Shown here piece after piece: positions 35,881-47,659 of a stretch of 64,000 nt of DNA. This DNA is from Solanum dulcamara. Its lineage: Eukaryota; Streptophyta; Magnoliopsida; Solanales; Solanaceae. The notes under the pieces are model-generated. The model was not told where the DNA came from. It made no database searches and saw nothing but the letters and a program-made list of their open reading frames with translations. A program made the position numbers and the translations under genes. The DNA lies in the NCBI RefSeq assembly GCF_947179165.1, contig NC_077242.1, forward strand, positions 45,773,097 to 45,837,096. The letters run 5' to 3'. Each line of letters begins with the position of its first letter. Positions within the stretch are counted from its first letter, which is position 1.

Positions 35881-36573
35881 CTTTCACTTTGGCCAAAGTC
35901 GTCGCCCCTCTATCTTAACCTCTTAGGGTTTGTCTTTTTGTTTCTTTTGTTCTAAGTGTTGAAATAAGATATGTACAGCATGTAGTACATATATACACCT
36001 CCTTAAGAGGTGACACGTGGAAGCCCCCTAGGGATGATACGTGGCAGCCCCCTAGGGCGCCATCTCAATCATGCATCCAATCCAAAGCTGCCACATGGAA
36101 GCGTGGGGCCCACCTTAAGTAGGTGTGTCACCTACTTGGTCCAAGTAGGTGCATCAACTACTTAGTCCAAGTAGGTGCATCACTTACTTGCTTCCGAGTA
36201 AGTGCTACACCTCCTTCTGTCTCTTTCGTGGGTTCGCAATCTCGTCTTATTTTAAGAGCCTATATATTTCCTTCTACTTAAGCTCGACGCGTACTCAAGT
36301 AGCTCAAGTATGTAAGATATCCAAGTTGGTAGCTTACGTAAGTAAGTCGACTCCTATGACACATTACTTGGCCTCGAACTCCTTCCGGATTCTTATAACC
36401 CAATTTCCAATCTTCCCAATTATTGGGGTATCTCATTCTCCCCTCCTTAGAGTTATTTGATAGAGTTATAGATTATCCGACTCACATGACAATTTCTAAG
36501 AAACTTAAGAGCCTTTCCAGAAACTTAAAAAGCTTAAGAAGCATTCCACGGTACCAAAGTACGGGGTGTAACA
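35881..36573 (-). repeat. U3-end duplication in F, outer copy
   Basis: Begins CTTTCACTTTGGCCAAAG and ends at the true LTR terminus. It is more diverged from its partner than the 1551-bp units are from each other and has a small extra duplication near 36015-36055, so it is older. Confidence 0.85.
36115..36215. repeat. ~27-bp AAGTAGGTG tandem repeats, second array
   Basis: Same array in the outer U3 copy of F; shorter versions occur in B, C and D. Confidence 0.8.
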
Positions 36574-36578
36574 GTAGC

Positions 36579-37233
36579 ACTATCATATTCATTTAACTAT
36601 ATATATGATCTTTCTGAGCTCGGCGGACCTATAATGCCTATTGAGTACCCTATGTTTTGGTACTCATACTACATTTCTGCATCTTTTTCTTATGGAGCTC
36701 CCAGTACAAGAAACCCTCAGTGGTGGATCTCTCATCGCTGTCATAGACTTGGATCATGGTGAGCTCTTGGTGTCCAAGGACTTGCTACTTTTCCAATTTT
36801 GTATTGACTTATATTTTGTATTTTGGATAGTCAGTTCTCTTGTATATATAACCCTTCTATACTTAGTAGCTCCTCTACTTGTGACACTAGGTCCGGGAAT
36901 ACGATCTTGTATTAGTTTGTCATCTTGGTTACTTTCGGGCCTCTTTTGTATATTATGTATCAAATTTACAGTTCTATTCTATGGCCTTATTCTATATTAT
37001 TATTCCTACTTCTGCTTGTTCTATATTCCAAAAATAGCTCCAAACGCATGCTAATAGAAGGGGAAAACGATTGTCAACATAGAGATAGCATTTCTAGAAA
37101 GGGGGAAAACTTTAATAATAGAAATCAGTAAAAACGAACCTTGAACACTAATGGAATCCTCTGCATTGGGGTTTCAGGCTTCCTACTAGGGTTATAGTAG
37201 GGCACCATCATGGCCCGATTTTAGATCATGACA
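36579..37233 (+). repeat. LTR-derived fragment ending CATGACA
   Basis: Continues from 29763 when F is removed and ends GGCCCGATTTTAGATCATGACA, an LTR-like terminus. The 137-codon open frame at 36641-37054 encodes hydrophobic low-complexity sequence, has no recognised family and lies in LTR-type sequence, so it is not called a gene. No PBS follows. Confidence 0.4.
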
Positions 37234-37998
37234 ATCAATTTTCAAATCATCCAACTTTATGATTGTGATGTATAATGAAACAAATGAACAAAGTTTGATG
37301 CTAAGAAAGATTCCAAAGGATATAAAGATAACCTACAGTTGAACAATCAACTATGGAACATGACAATATTTGAACATGAAGTTTTCCTGTTCAAGAGTAT
37401 TCAAGGCACTACATCAACAAACAACTTTAGATAGGTTTTTTGAATGTAACTTTTACTTTTATGCAATTTATGGACTACGTTCTCACAATGTTCCCTTTGG
37501 AGGGATACGTGGGTAGCCCATATAGGGTTCAGTTTCACTATAGAAAATGTTTTTTTAGAATTTCCTTATTTGTATCAGGAGAACTATGACTGACTTGATT
37601 CACTAGGTGGGATGCGTAGACGACCCATACAAGGTCCTATCACATTAGGGTAGAAACCAAAATCCTTTTACCATTGACGTAATTTGAACCACACATGGCC
37701 TGATTCCTTTGGCAGGATTTGTAGGCAATCCATAACTGATTCGGTCCCTTTATAAGAAAAATGTAAAATCCTTTTTTCTTGCATAAATATGTAGTGTGAC
37801 GTGATTATATAAGGTGTATATGACCTGGTATAGTACATCGAGAGAATAAGACTCAAATGTGTGGTAATTTTATGGAACTAAACTAAAGTTTTAGGTTAAA
37901 GGAATCCCTTTAACAAAGTTTCGGGGTTAAAGAAATGGTTCGGGTAGCACCCCGCCTGTTCGGAAGGTTTAAATTAACTTGAATCTTCGAAATAAGAC
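37234..37998. other. Unassigned sequence with three degenerate repeats
   Basis: No gene is recognised. Three copies of a phrase like GGGATACGTGGGTAGCCCATA occur near 37501, 37608 and 37711, about 100 bases apart, each followed by a GGTTC/GGTCC/CGGTCC-type end. The phrase looks like retroelement leader sequence, but I cannot place the family. Confidence 0.4.
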
Positions 37999-38001
37999 TA
38001 A

Positions 38002-38241
38002 GGGGTCGTTTAGTTGGAAACAAGTAATCCAGGATTAACTATCCAGTGATTAGTTATCTTGGGATAAGGTATCCCACCATGTATATGGGATAACTTATCC
38101 CAACTTATCTCATTACTATGGTATAAATGATAGGATAAGTTATCCCAAATATGGAAACCAAACAAAACACCAAAATTTTATCCCTAAACTATATTTTTAT
38201 CCCATGACTATTTATTTTTATCCCTCATACCAAATAACTCC
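38002..38241. mobile_element. Tourist-like MITE (PIF/Harbinger type)
   Basis: 240 bases, flanked by the 3-bp duplication TAA (37999-38001 and 38242-38244). Imperfect terminal inverted repeats start GGGGTCGTTTAGTTGG on the left and GGAGTTATTTGGTATG on the right (complement). The inside contains GGGATAACTTATCCCA and other inverted copies that could fold the element into a hairpin. It has no coding capacity. The terminal GGG-CGTTTGG form and TAA duplication fit Tourist elements; hAT origin is less likely because no 8-bp duplication is seen. Confidence 0.75.
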
Positions 38242-38244
38242 TAA

Positions 38245-40380
38245 GAGTGTCTATTATACATAGAATAATATTCTGTGAGGTATTGTTAGATCACAATGGT
38301 CGTATGTTAAGTTTTGAAGTCAAGTAAGTTGCGAAATAAAGGTTAACAAAATTATATCGTATGTTTCTCTAATAAATTTTCTCAACTTTGGGTCAAATGT
38401 ATCGGATCATTTACCCTAATATATAGAGAATTATGGGGTTCCACAACCTATCAAATTGAAGGTCTACGAGTCTAGTTTTCGACCAAAAAAACCTCATGTT
38501 CGACATCAAAATAATGAGTTATGCCTTTTTTACCGCGAACTATCTGGGTTGAAATCGGGTTGTGAAAGGGGTCGGGTAAAAAATGGTATAAGTCATCAGT
38601 TCGACATTTTGAGACCTCAAAACACCTCTTTTCAGTTCCTAAATAGTGAGAAAGGTTTAAGGGAGGATTCCATGGTGTTCTTGAGTGATTAAGGTGAGTT
38701 TTTAGCGATTTCTATTGTTGAGGTTTGCCCCCTTTCTAGAAACGCGCTCTCTATGCTGACAATCATTTTCCCTTCTCTTTGCTGCATTTGGAGCTATTTT
38801 GGAAGATAGAACTTTGTAGGTGTTTCTTCAAGCTTTACACTTGGTTTACTTAGGTAATCATTTCGAGACTCTTTTATGATTGTTTTTACGAAGGTCAACA
38901 AACGTTTCTTCAGGTAGGATCCTATGGCAAATCTACAGATTTAAGCTTAATTTTAAGCTATTTATAAGTGTGATAAGCTACATATATATAGTTTTTGCAA
39001 AGTTTAGGACATAATAAATAACTTTCGCGAAGGAACTATAGGGATTTGTACGTACGTTGGAATGGTATGTTAAGGCTAAGCTCCGTCCTTCCTTTTAGCA
39101 TGTATCTTGGAAAATTCTAAAACTTCAAATGCGATATTTTACTATTCTATTGCTAGAAAAACCTTATGTGAAGGGCTTGGGATTGCATCTGAAGTGTTTT
39201 CATGATACTATTATGTTGATGTTACACTCATTCTATTAAGTAGTGTATTCAATATCTATATGTCATTTTGTTGGCTTCCTTGACCATATGTCCATATGTA
39301 TGAATTCTTTTTCCTTTTTGGGTGGTGTATCTTAAAAAGATTATGAAAGACATTTTGTATTTACAACCAGTCCTCCTTCCTCGTTAAGGTATATTTTGAA
39401 AAATTTTAAAGTAACACGTCGATTCCTAAAACTCTCAAATATAATTTATATGTTTAAATTACTAAAACACTTAATTTTTGAAATACTTTCTTTTACAAAT
39501 TATCAAGGAATTAGGTATTGGAAATAAGTGAAGTACCTTATGCTTTTTATGAACATCTTCAAGGTTAAATTATCTTTCTAAAATTCGAGTTAAGTTTTCA
39601 AATTTATTCAGAAAATATATGAGGTTTTACGATGCATTTGCATGTTATACGAAAGTGATTATGAGATTATGAGAATAAGAGTACAAATTAGCTAACATTG
39701 GATAAGCTCTTGTTATGGCCTACTATATGCATTCAAAGTTCATATCATACATGGCATGTTATTCATAGTCTCTGAGCTATAATCAGAGGAAATGGGGCCT
39801 ATTTTCCCAGCAGACTATATTTGTTGTACAGATGGCAATAGGTTGGCAATATGATGCCGGTTAGCTATCAAAAGAGACCGCCATTGGTAGCATTTGGTTG
39901 GGTATGTCATGCATTTGCATCAATATATATATCTATCCACAGCATATGATTACACGAGCATACCATGCATATTTGATTACTATAAGATCGGATGTCGGCT
40001 ATGGAGGCTATCAGAGTTTGTGGTATCTCAATTATCAGTTTTACAACAACTATTTATGATTCTTCTTTTTACCTTACATACCAGTATATTTTTATTTGTA
40101 CTGACATCCCATTGCTTAGGGATGCTGCATTTTTGTTTTTTGTGTGCAGGTCCAGGTAAGGATTCTGATCAACCCCTTTGCTAAGATTTTAGGATTTAGC
40201 TGTGAATTGGTAATCTCCACCTTTTACTAGAGCTTTAATAGGATGTTTGCTTTTGTTGTAGAGTTCGGGTATAGTCAGAGCTCATGCTAATAATCCTTAT
40301 GATACTTTTAGAGGCTATTGTGGACATAATATTTTGCGTTTGTTTTTCCAGCTTTCAGTCTTCGGCCTATAGGCTTGACA

Positions 40381-40434
<54 letters not shown>

Positions 40435-40644
40435 AGTATGCATATATGTCTTCAATTGCAGTGTCGTCGGCTTGCTAGTACTCTATTATATTGGCTTGTC
40501 TACCTTAGTTTATATGACTTATTGTTATTCAAATTATGACCTTAATGATCCAGGCTTAGTATAACAGATGTTATGCTGCTCGATCTTTTTTGCCCACAAT
40601 TTAGTTAGCTAGTATATTTTAGTGGCTAATTCGATCAAATACGT
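38245..40644. other. Unassigned LTR-like sequence
   Basis: 2.4 kb of AT-rich non-coding sequence. Phrases such as CACAACCTATCAAATTGAAGG and GGTCTACGAGTCTAGTTTTC resemble those of the A LTR (near 1072-1110), which suggests a diverged LTR. No clear ends or target duplication could be set. The open frames at 38456 and 39894 have no recognised family. Confidence 0.4.
40384..40431. repeat. (AT)n microsatellite
   Basis: An uninterrupted run of 24 dinucleotides. Confidence 0.95.
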
Positions 40645-41909
40645 TCTGAGTTTAAGCATGATTTCACTAAAATTGATGAGTTAGTATTTTTACGAATCAG
40701 ATTTGAGAAAGGACTTTTGAGCCTGATTTATCACTTGAGTTTCAAGGTTTCTTACTACAAATTTTGAACATGAGCTTTACCAAGTCCGTGCGAGACTAAG
40801 AGTTTATGCTTTTATGTATTTTGAGACTTGTTAAGAAATGAAGAGCTATGTTTTATATATTTACTTAGTTGAGAGGTATAACTATTTTAAAGAGGATGTA
40901 ATGATGTTTGAGAAGAGTTGAAGTTAAATTGAAAATATCTAATGAGATTAGATGAGATGTATTTTGAATATTTTATTCACTTGATGTATATGAGCATAAT
41001 ATGTATTTTGGGAATAGTATTGAGTACCAATTACTATAAGAATTTAGATAACTAAAAGCCCATAGACTACGTAATTAACGTAGGATAGGATCGTGCAATT
41101 CATTCGGGTGACTCCTTATATTCCCAGAAGAAGAGTTCTGATGTGGATCGAGAGATGTGATGTCTTTTATTCAGGAAAGGTATTGGACGACTATGGCAAT
41201 AACAATACTTCATTTTATCATGACTAGCTCATAAGTGATAGTTGTCGGTTAGAGAAAGTCTCCAAGAAGTAAAGTATCATATTTTATATACTGAGTTTTC
41301 ATGTTTTTTAAATCACTGTCTTTCATTATATTGCATGCTTTATTGAGTTGAATTATTTTCAGAGTTGAGTTTCTTAAGTTGAGTACGTATCCTTTTAGCT
41401 ATTTTATATAATATACCATATATTTCATGTATTGACATCATTCAACACTGCATCATTTCATGATGCAGATCCAGGTACTCATGATCGCAGACGCTTACAG
41501 TTGGTGAGGCCTCCTCACTTTCAGAGACCTCCATTTTAGTCAGATCAGTATATCTACTTGTGAGTTATTTTTAGTTGAGTAGTCAGGTAGCCATGGGTTT
41601 TGTGTCATCACCTATCACAGTTTAGTAGAGGCTTCAAAGATAAAGTTAGTTTGTCTGTTAGTCTATTCACTTAGATGTTTTTAAACATTATTTGTTATTT
41701 ATATTAAAAGATATTTTTAAGCTTTTGAGGAAAGTATGATTGGGATGTTTTGAGTTATGTATAAATATTTTAAAGGTTCACTTATTAAAGATTCTGCATG
41801 TATGTTGAGTCTTCAGTTTAGTAGTAAGCCAGGCTAATGGTTTGCTTGAGGACTAATATTGGTTTTCGAGTGCTGTCCACGTTCAGGGTTGTTGGCTTGG
41901 GTTGTGACA
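40645..41909 (+). repeat. Element A LTR, 3' part, third copy
   Basis: From GTTCTGAGTTTAAGCATG it aligns with 6211-6500 and then with 28590-29415, crossing the G insertion point without interruption. It ends GGCTTGGGTTGTGACA at 41909. No PBS follows (next bases ATTGAAAACC), so it is a truncated solo LTR or fragment. Confidence 0.65.
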
Positions 41910-42292
41910 ATTGAAAACCAAACATTATATGGAAAGTATTTGAGGTCATACATTTTATCATATAGGAAAACTTGCAATACACTATAATAAGGAAATTTTT
42001 CTATAACAAATTGGACATAAAGGAACTTAAGGAGGTAATTTTCGGACAATGTGCAATCAAGGAAGAGTATACAATTGCGGTATTGAATACAAGACACATA
42101 TTAAAAAGGTTATCAAGATTAAAGGATTATGTTCAATTGTTTTCTACAACAACATACTATGTTAAGGTAAAAAGATCTATATTGGCAAATGCGTACATTG
42201 AAGTGGAATCCACGGTTTGAGCCAAATATTGAAATTAATACTGGTGTAGCATGAATTCAAACGCCTGACTTACTACCCAATTTTTCTGCAAG
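41910..42292. other. Unassigned sequence with an 82-codon frame
   Basis: A frame at 41972-42220 (+, TTG start, stop upstream at 41963) encodes 82 residues rich in Lys, Ile and Tyr with a helical look (ELKEVIFGQCAIKEEYTI). I do not recognise the family. The frame ends just before the left LTR of E; GCAAG (42288-42292) is probably the left target duplication of E, whose right copy is outside the window. Confidence 0.3.
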
Positions 42293-44591
42293 TGTAACAT
42301 TCCCTAAAAAAGTTGTATACGATATTTCAATTCTCGCCAAAAAATAATACAACCTCTGTATTTTGGGCATAACATTTCATAGATTGGTCCAAATTAGGTG
42401 ATTCAAATTTCTGAGTAACTACAATATCATTACCTACAACTTTTGTGAGATCATATTTTAAGTTTCGGAGGTTAAGTAGTTCAAATAAATTAATTTTTGT
42501 AAGACAGGATGCTGTGATGGAATGGAGTATTTATAGAAGAAAAATCATATCTCACTTTAGGATGTTCCAAATTAGTTTATTCTTGAACGACATGAAACTA
42601 GACTTCCATATCTATAATTCTTATGAGACACAAAATCCTAATAAGGAATTTATCTTATTCAAACACAGCTCCTAAAAAGAGTATTTTATTAAAAAGAACT
42701 CATCTCACATACTATGGAAAGATCTAGAACCCTTTGACATCATCTATGACATCAAAATTCTCAATTAAATTTTCAAGATCATCCTTTGTAATTATTTTTA
42801 TTTATTGTTAGGTCCCTCTTCTACTCCTATAAATACCCACCTTATTTCCTCATTTTATTAATCAAGCTTTCTCAAGCAACTCTTCTCTCTATACACTTCT
42901 TTACTCATTCTCAAATATAGTTTTAGTTCTTAGTAGTGAAGAAATACTATTCCGGTGGTTCATATACTCCGGGTAGTACACAAAACGTTCCGGCGAGGAG
43001 AAAAGCTAGGACTCAAGAGTATTCATTAAGTCCTTCAGTTTCGACTACACTTCAGATTCTAGGTATGTAAGGCTTCAATGAGAGTATTCCTTCCACTCTC
43101 ATGTCTAAATTATTTTGATTATATGATAAATTATGTTTATTTTATTTAAGCTTTACTCTAAGTTATGTGGGTGTTTATCCATGGGTTCTTCCACCCATGT
43201 AGTCTAAAAACTCTTTCAATTAAGTCTTTTGATTTCAAGTAAGATTTTCTTATGGGTAATTCTTATATTTGTTTTTACTTAATAGCATGAATCATGGTTA
43301 AACTAATGATTATTGGTCTATTTTGGTGCAACATAATTTCATATGTATGAATTGATGGTTTGCAAGTAATTTCTCTATTTATCTTTTTAAAGGTTCTTGA
43401 AATTCATGGTGGGTTATTTAAAGCATGATTTTTAATTAATGGCTTTTAAAGTATTTATGTATATTTATTTACATACATGTTTGCAAGTTAAAGTGATGTG
43501 AACCCACCTAGTTTTACTATATTTTCAATAAAGTTTAACTTGAAAGCTTTGACTCCAAATTAATATTTATGAAAGAAATATCTATGATAAAAAAGGGAGT
43601 CTTATAAAAAAAAGAATGATGAAATGATTTGAATAATGTATTCTTTATGCAATAAGGACAATTCTTGCATATTTGAATTACCAAATTTTTTAATGAGCTA
43701 TTCTACCGAATATGATATTTTGAATTCTCAACCTATATGCTATGACTATTTTAAAGTATTAAACTATTCCGTGGGATTGACTTAGCACCGAATGGGTCAT
43801 TGAGGTGAGATTCGGTAAGAAAATCCTAGTAGCAACCCCTTGTCTCATTAATTATGTGCCAACATAGGAGCCCTTGTAGGCTCAAGCTAATGGATCCATA
43901 AATAGCTTTTAAAGTTAAAGTTAAAGAAATGAATGAAGTTGACAGAGTTCTACCCGGCAAGTAGTCTCCCCGACCAACGTAGGGGGTTATATTGGATTCC
44001 ATGTAATAGCTCGCATGGTCTTAAATCTCGATTATAGTTATATTCCCACAAAATGAATGTTTTAAAGGATATCTATATGATTTATTATGCATGCATTACA
44101 TTATGTTCCATGTTACATAAATGTTTTAATGTTTCCTCAATGTTCATGCATCCTTATATACTTAGTACATTCAAAGTACTAATGCATACTCTTTCGCCTA
44201 CATGATATCACTATGTAGGGACCAATGCTCCTCCTCGTTCTCCTCCACGTGGCTAGTTGAATTCCGTTGAAGACTACTTTTGGTGAGTTTCCATGTTACA
44301 GGAATAATACTCCTTTATCTTTCTAGCTTATGATATATTGAGATATTTTACTATGACATTTCTTCTATTATGATTGAGGGTGAGCTAAGGACTTGTCTTA
44401 GCCCCATTAAATCTAAAAGTTAGAGGTATTGTTGGACATATGTAAGTTAAAGATTTACTATTATGATTTTCGCTTGTTTATTTATCATCATTATCTATGA
44501 AAGGCTAAAAGAATGCTAAGAAGCTTGTTTGAGGTACTTTTAGGTTCCTCATTCATCATGTCACGTCTAGGACCTAGGCTTGGGTCGTGAC
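42293..44591 (+). repeat. Element E 5' LTR
   Basis: 2299 bases, TGTAACATTCCC...TTGGGTCGTGACA. It carries a TATA-like CCTATAAATACCC near 42825 and a pyrimidine-rich stretch CTCTTCTCTCTATACACTTC after it, a plausible core promoter and start region. The same block is at 60341-60410 in the other LTR. Confidence 0.93.
42829..42837 (+). promoter_or_regulatory. TATA box of the E LTR
   Basis: TATAAATAC in the phrase CTCCTATAAATACCCACC, followed about 50 bases later by a CT-rich stretch typical of LTR transcription starts. Conserved in the right LTR near 60342. Confidence 0.6.
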
Positions 44592-44595
44592 AAAC

Positions 44596-44607
44596 TTGGT
44601 ATCAGAG
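44596..44607 (+). other. Primer-binding site of E
   Basis: TGGTATCAGAGC, four bases after the LTR, complementary to initiator tRNA-Met. Confidence 0.93.
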
Positions 44608-44805
44608 CTTGAGGTTTTGAATGGTCCTTGAAATCCAACATACCGCGTCGAATAGGTTCTTATTCATGGTTGTGAAGTGCGCCACAATTATGAATAGGAG
44701 ACTATGAGGCGTTTAGGAAAATTTTCACTTCTTTTAAATTCATGTCGTGCCTTAGAGTGTCCTAAGCTTTCCTTTAACTAATGACTTATTTCATTTCTCT
44801 AGATA

Positions 44806-45393
44806 ATGAATCGTGGAAGAGCACCTCGAAGAGCAAGGGTTAACGATAAGGACCAAACTCCTCCGGTTCCCAATGCCTCACATCATGAGAATGGGGTAAC
44901 CCATGCCAAGTTTTGCAGTGTTATTACTTTGTTAGCTCAAGTCCAAGCCAACCAAGGGCATCTAGGTGTTCCTCCTCCCCAAATGCAAAATCTAGCCTCT
45001 AGGATATGGGATTTATAAAGGATGAATCTGCTCGAGTTTGATGGTTCTAAACTAGATGAAGACCCTATGGAGTTCATTAATGAGGTGTACCGGATTGTGT
45101 ATGGGTGTGCCACCAAATGAGAAGGCCGAGCTAGTGGCCTATAAACTCAAAGGTGTGGCTTGAGTGTGGTACGAATAATGGGTTGTTGAGAGGGATGAAG
45201 AAATAGGGACGATAGAATGGAAAGAGTTCAAAGGTGCCTTTCTAAACTGCTTCTTCCCATTGGATCTAAGGGAGGCCAAAATCTAAGAGTTCATCAATCT
45301 CCGTCAAGGGAGTATGAGCGTGAGGGAGTATGCTCTCAAATTCACTAAGTTGTCAAAGTATACTTCTTTCATGGTCTCTGACCCAAGAGCTGG
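44806..45393 (+). pseudogene. E gag, 5' part (broken)
   Basis: Starts MNRGRAPRRARVNDKDQTPP, a basic N-terminus usual for Tekay/Del gag. After residue 70 a TAA replaces what is probably CAA. The reading then continues with MNLLEFDGSKLDEDPMEFIN, shifts frame by one near 45100, and goes on to the capsid core (VREYALKFTKLSKYTSFMV near 45320-45375). TGA and TAA codons interrupt it near 45162, 45174 and 45283. It ends at the D insertion. Gag forms the virus-like particle that packages element RNA; this copy cannot do so. Confidence 0.85.
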
Positions 45394-45893
45394 TGTTACA
45401 CCCCGCACTCTTGAGCTCGGAACGTCTTCTTAAGTTCCTTATACACTATCATGTGAGCCGGATAAGCTATGACACTATCAAACAACTCTAAGGAAAGAAG
45501 ATTGTGATACCTCGCGAGAAGGGAGGTTGGAGATAGAGTCATAAGAATCCGCAAAGAGTTGGAGGCTAAGAAATGAGTCGTAGGACTCGATTTAACTACG
45601 TAAGACACTAAGTTAAGATTCTTATACACTTAAGTTGCTTAAGGATATACCAAGCTTACGTAGTGAGGATCACCTGAGCTCTTAAAGTAAGACGAGATTA
45701 CGAACCCGCGAGGAAGGGAAAAAGACGATGCGTGGCAGCCAATGGAGGAGCGACACGTGGCAGAACCTCAAGCAAGCAGGTGATGCACCTACTTAGGGTC
45801 AAGTAGGTGATGCAGCTGTTTGGGGGAGGTGGACCCCGCTGCCACGTGACAGCCCCTAATTGGCAGCATGACACGGTGGCCAATCATGGCTTG

Positions 45894-45924
45894 ACACGTG
45901 TCATCCTTAGGGGATGACATGTGT
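45894..45924 (+). promoter_or_regulatory. Inverted repeat beside the TATA box, D 5' LTR
   Basis: ACACGTGTCATCC and GGATGACATGTGT (12 of 13 bases paired) around a 5-base loop, ending 17 bases before the TATA box. A similar palindrome is in the LTRs of B (near 13775-13810) and C. Together with CACGTG cores at 45754, 45843 and 45895 it looks like a control region bound by bZIP or bHLH factors; this is inference. Confidence 0.55.
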
Positions 45925-45941
45925 CACCCCTTGGGACCACC

Positions 45942-45948
45942 TATATAA
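45942..45948 (+). promoter_or_regulatory. TATA box of the D LTR
   Basis: TATATAA in CCACCTATATAAGTTG, conserved at 52639-52645. It presumably drives the element's RNA polymerase II transcript. Confidence 0.65.
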
Positions 45949-47659
45949 GTTGATATGTATCCTAATTACTTCAGTTCATTAACAAATTTCCAGCAGCAAC
46001 GTGAGAAAACAAACCCTAAGAGCTAAGGAGAAAATTTCGACGGCTTGGGAGAAAAAAATAGGTAAGTCCCGTTTTCATTCCATAAATTAATTAATTAGCG
46101 TATACTACGATGATATGGAAGTATTAGTAGTACAAAATTAGGATTTTGTACAGCAAAAATCAGACAGCAAGCTGCCACAACGATTCAGCACGTAAACAAT
46201 ATTCCGAGGCGCGATTTCGGCAAGTTTTAGTCAATTTCGGGAAAGGTAAGTGCTTCCCCTCTAATTTGAAGTTTATGATGTTAAATTAGGGTGTATTACA
46301 CACCTTATGGGCTGCTGTAAGTTGGGGAAAAGGTTTGAAAAGTTCAGCGTTCGGAATAAACGAATTTGGAATCGCTATAGTTAAGTTGTTGTCGAAATAA
46401 GGTGTTGTACGCGTAAGGGCTGCTGCTGGTTGTGTTGTGGCGTGTTGCAGGGTCTAAAAGTTATCTAAATGAGGTGTGGGAGCTTCTGGTTGCATCCACA
46501 TGACCCTCCGCTTTGCAATTAAAGAATTCGCGGAAGAAAGATTAAAGACTCTAGTTTTGGTATCTTAGTTTCGAGTTAATTGTCGGGGGTTTATATTGTG
46601 TAATTTTGGTCGTAATATGTATATGTATGGGTTGGTGGTTGCATTGTTGGTTGGCTTCAGGTGCTAAGGATATGGTTGGGAATTTGGATAGGGCACATTA
46701 TAGGGGAGGTGCTGCCCGATTTTCGTTAACATCCTAACTAGTTAAGGAACTAGTCGAGAAGGCGAGCGAAGGGATGAATGACATGAATACTCGTGGGTAG
46801 TCTAAGTTGCTGAAAAGTCCAAGGTTGTTAATACTTACATTACTTCCATGTTAAATAGGTTTCGAGGACAATGATGTGGACGTGATTAAGAGAAGTCCAT
46901 ACAAGGTATGTGAAGCGTTCTTTTGGCATGTTTTGGTATAAGTATGTCGAACTATTCTTCTTTTCTTTTGGCATGTCCTAGATATAAGTTATGAATGATA
47001 TGTACATGATATTTGGGATTCAATCCATTCGTAAAGCCCTGAGTATGAGTCGAGACTCTTGTTTATTTCTTGATATTAGAACTTCTGTAATAGCTGAGTC
47101 ATTGCCTTTAAGTCTTCTATGTAATGAAAATTAGTACATGTAAGGCCCATTTCTCCTTTCCTTTGGAATGGCTTGATTTCAAGTGAAATGGTATATGATA
47201 TAGGTTTAGAGGTAATTCCATTTATGAGCTCTGAGTTTAACTCGTGACTTGTAGTCACTCCTGAACATTAAGAGTCTGAAAGTAGTCAAACTACTATCCT
47301 CGAGCCTGCTATATAATGAATAGTAAGTGGAGGTACCAGCTCCTCTTTTTAAAGGCTCTGAAATGGTAAAAGCGTCTGATTGCATAAGTTGAGTCTTTGA
47401 CTAGATAAATTGTGTTTCTGATGGCATAGACTATATTTATGATTGCATAAATTATGTGGCATTATTCTGATGCATGTTTGTGATCCCTGAAGCCCCAACT
47501 GATGTAAGCCCTAGTGATATCTAAAGGGATACCTCGAATAATTACTCCCCTAGTCTTCAGGTGACGGTTCACTTGACTGTTTTATCGAGTCTCAGATAAT
47601 GACTTAGTTGCATATGGTTTCTCACTACTCTACTCATGCATACTGTAACCCATCCTTCC

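Larger units (their letters stand above)
29764..36573 (-). repeat. Solo LTR F, expanded by tandem duplications
   Basis: Plus-strand order TGTCATGACCCAACTCCGTA...GTACGGGGTGTAACA, flanked by perfect GTAGC (29759-29763 and 36574-36578). It belongs to the B/C/D LTR family (shared stem-loops, GCCAAAA block, AAGTAGGTG block). At 6810 bases it is about twice the usual length. Subtracting two extra 1551-bp units and one extra unit of about 0.68 kb leaves about 3.0 kb, a normal LTR for this family. No PBS or internal region was seen. Confidence 0.85.

Noticed and set aside
36641..37054. 137-codon hydrophobic open frame as a membrane protein gene
   Set aside because: It lies in LTR-type sequence that is continuous with 29763 across F, is low in complexity, has no recognised domain, and there is no sign of promoter or codon structure.
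40384..40431. AT run as a functional origin or cruciform site
   Set aside because: A plain dinucleotide microsatellite; nothing else supports a function.
41910..42292. Endogenous pararetrovirus fragment
   Set aside because: The frame did not show a movement-protein, coat or polymerase motif that I could recognise, so no viral assignment is made.
46055..46235. GGTAAGT phrases in the D LTR as real intron donors
   Set aside because: Matches to the donor consensus are good, but no matching acceptor or joined exon could be shown from sequence alone.
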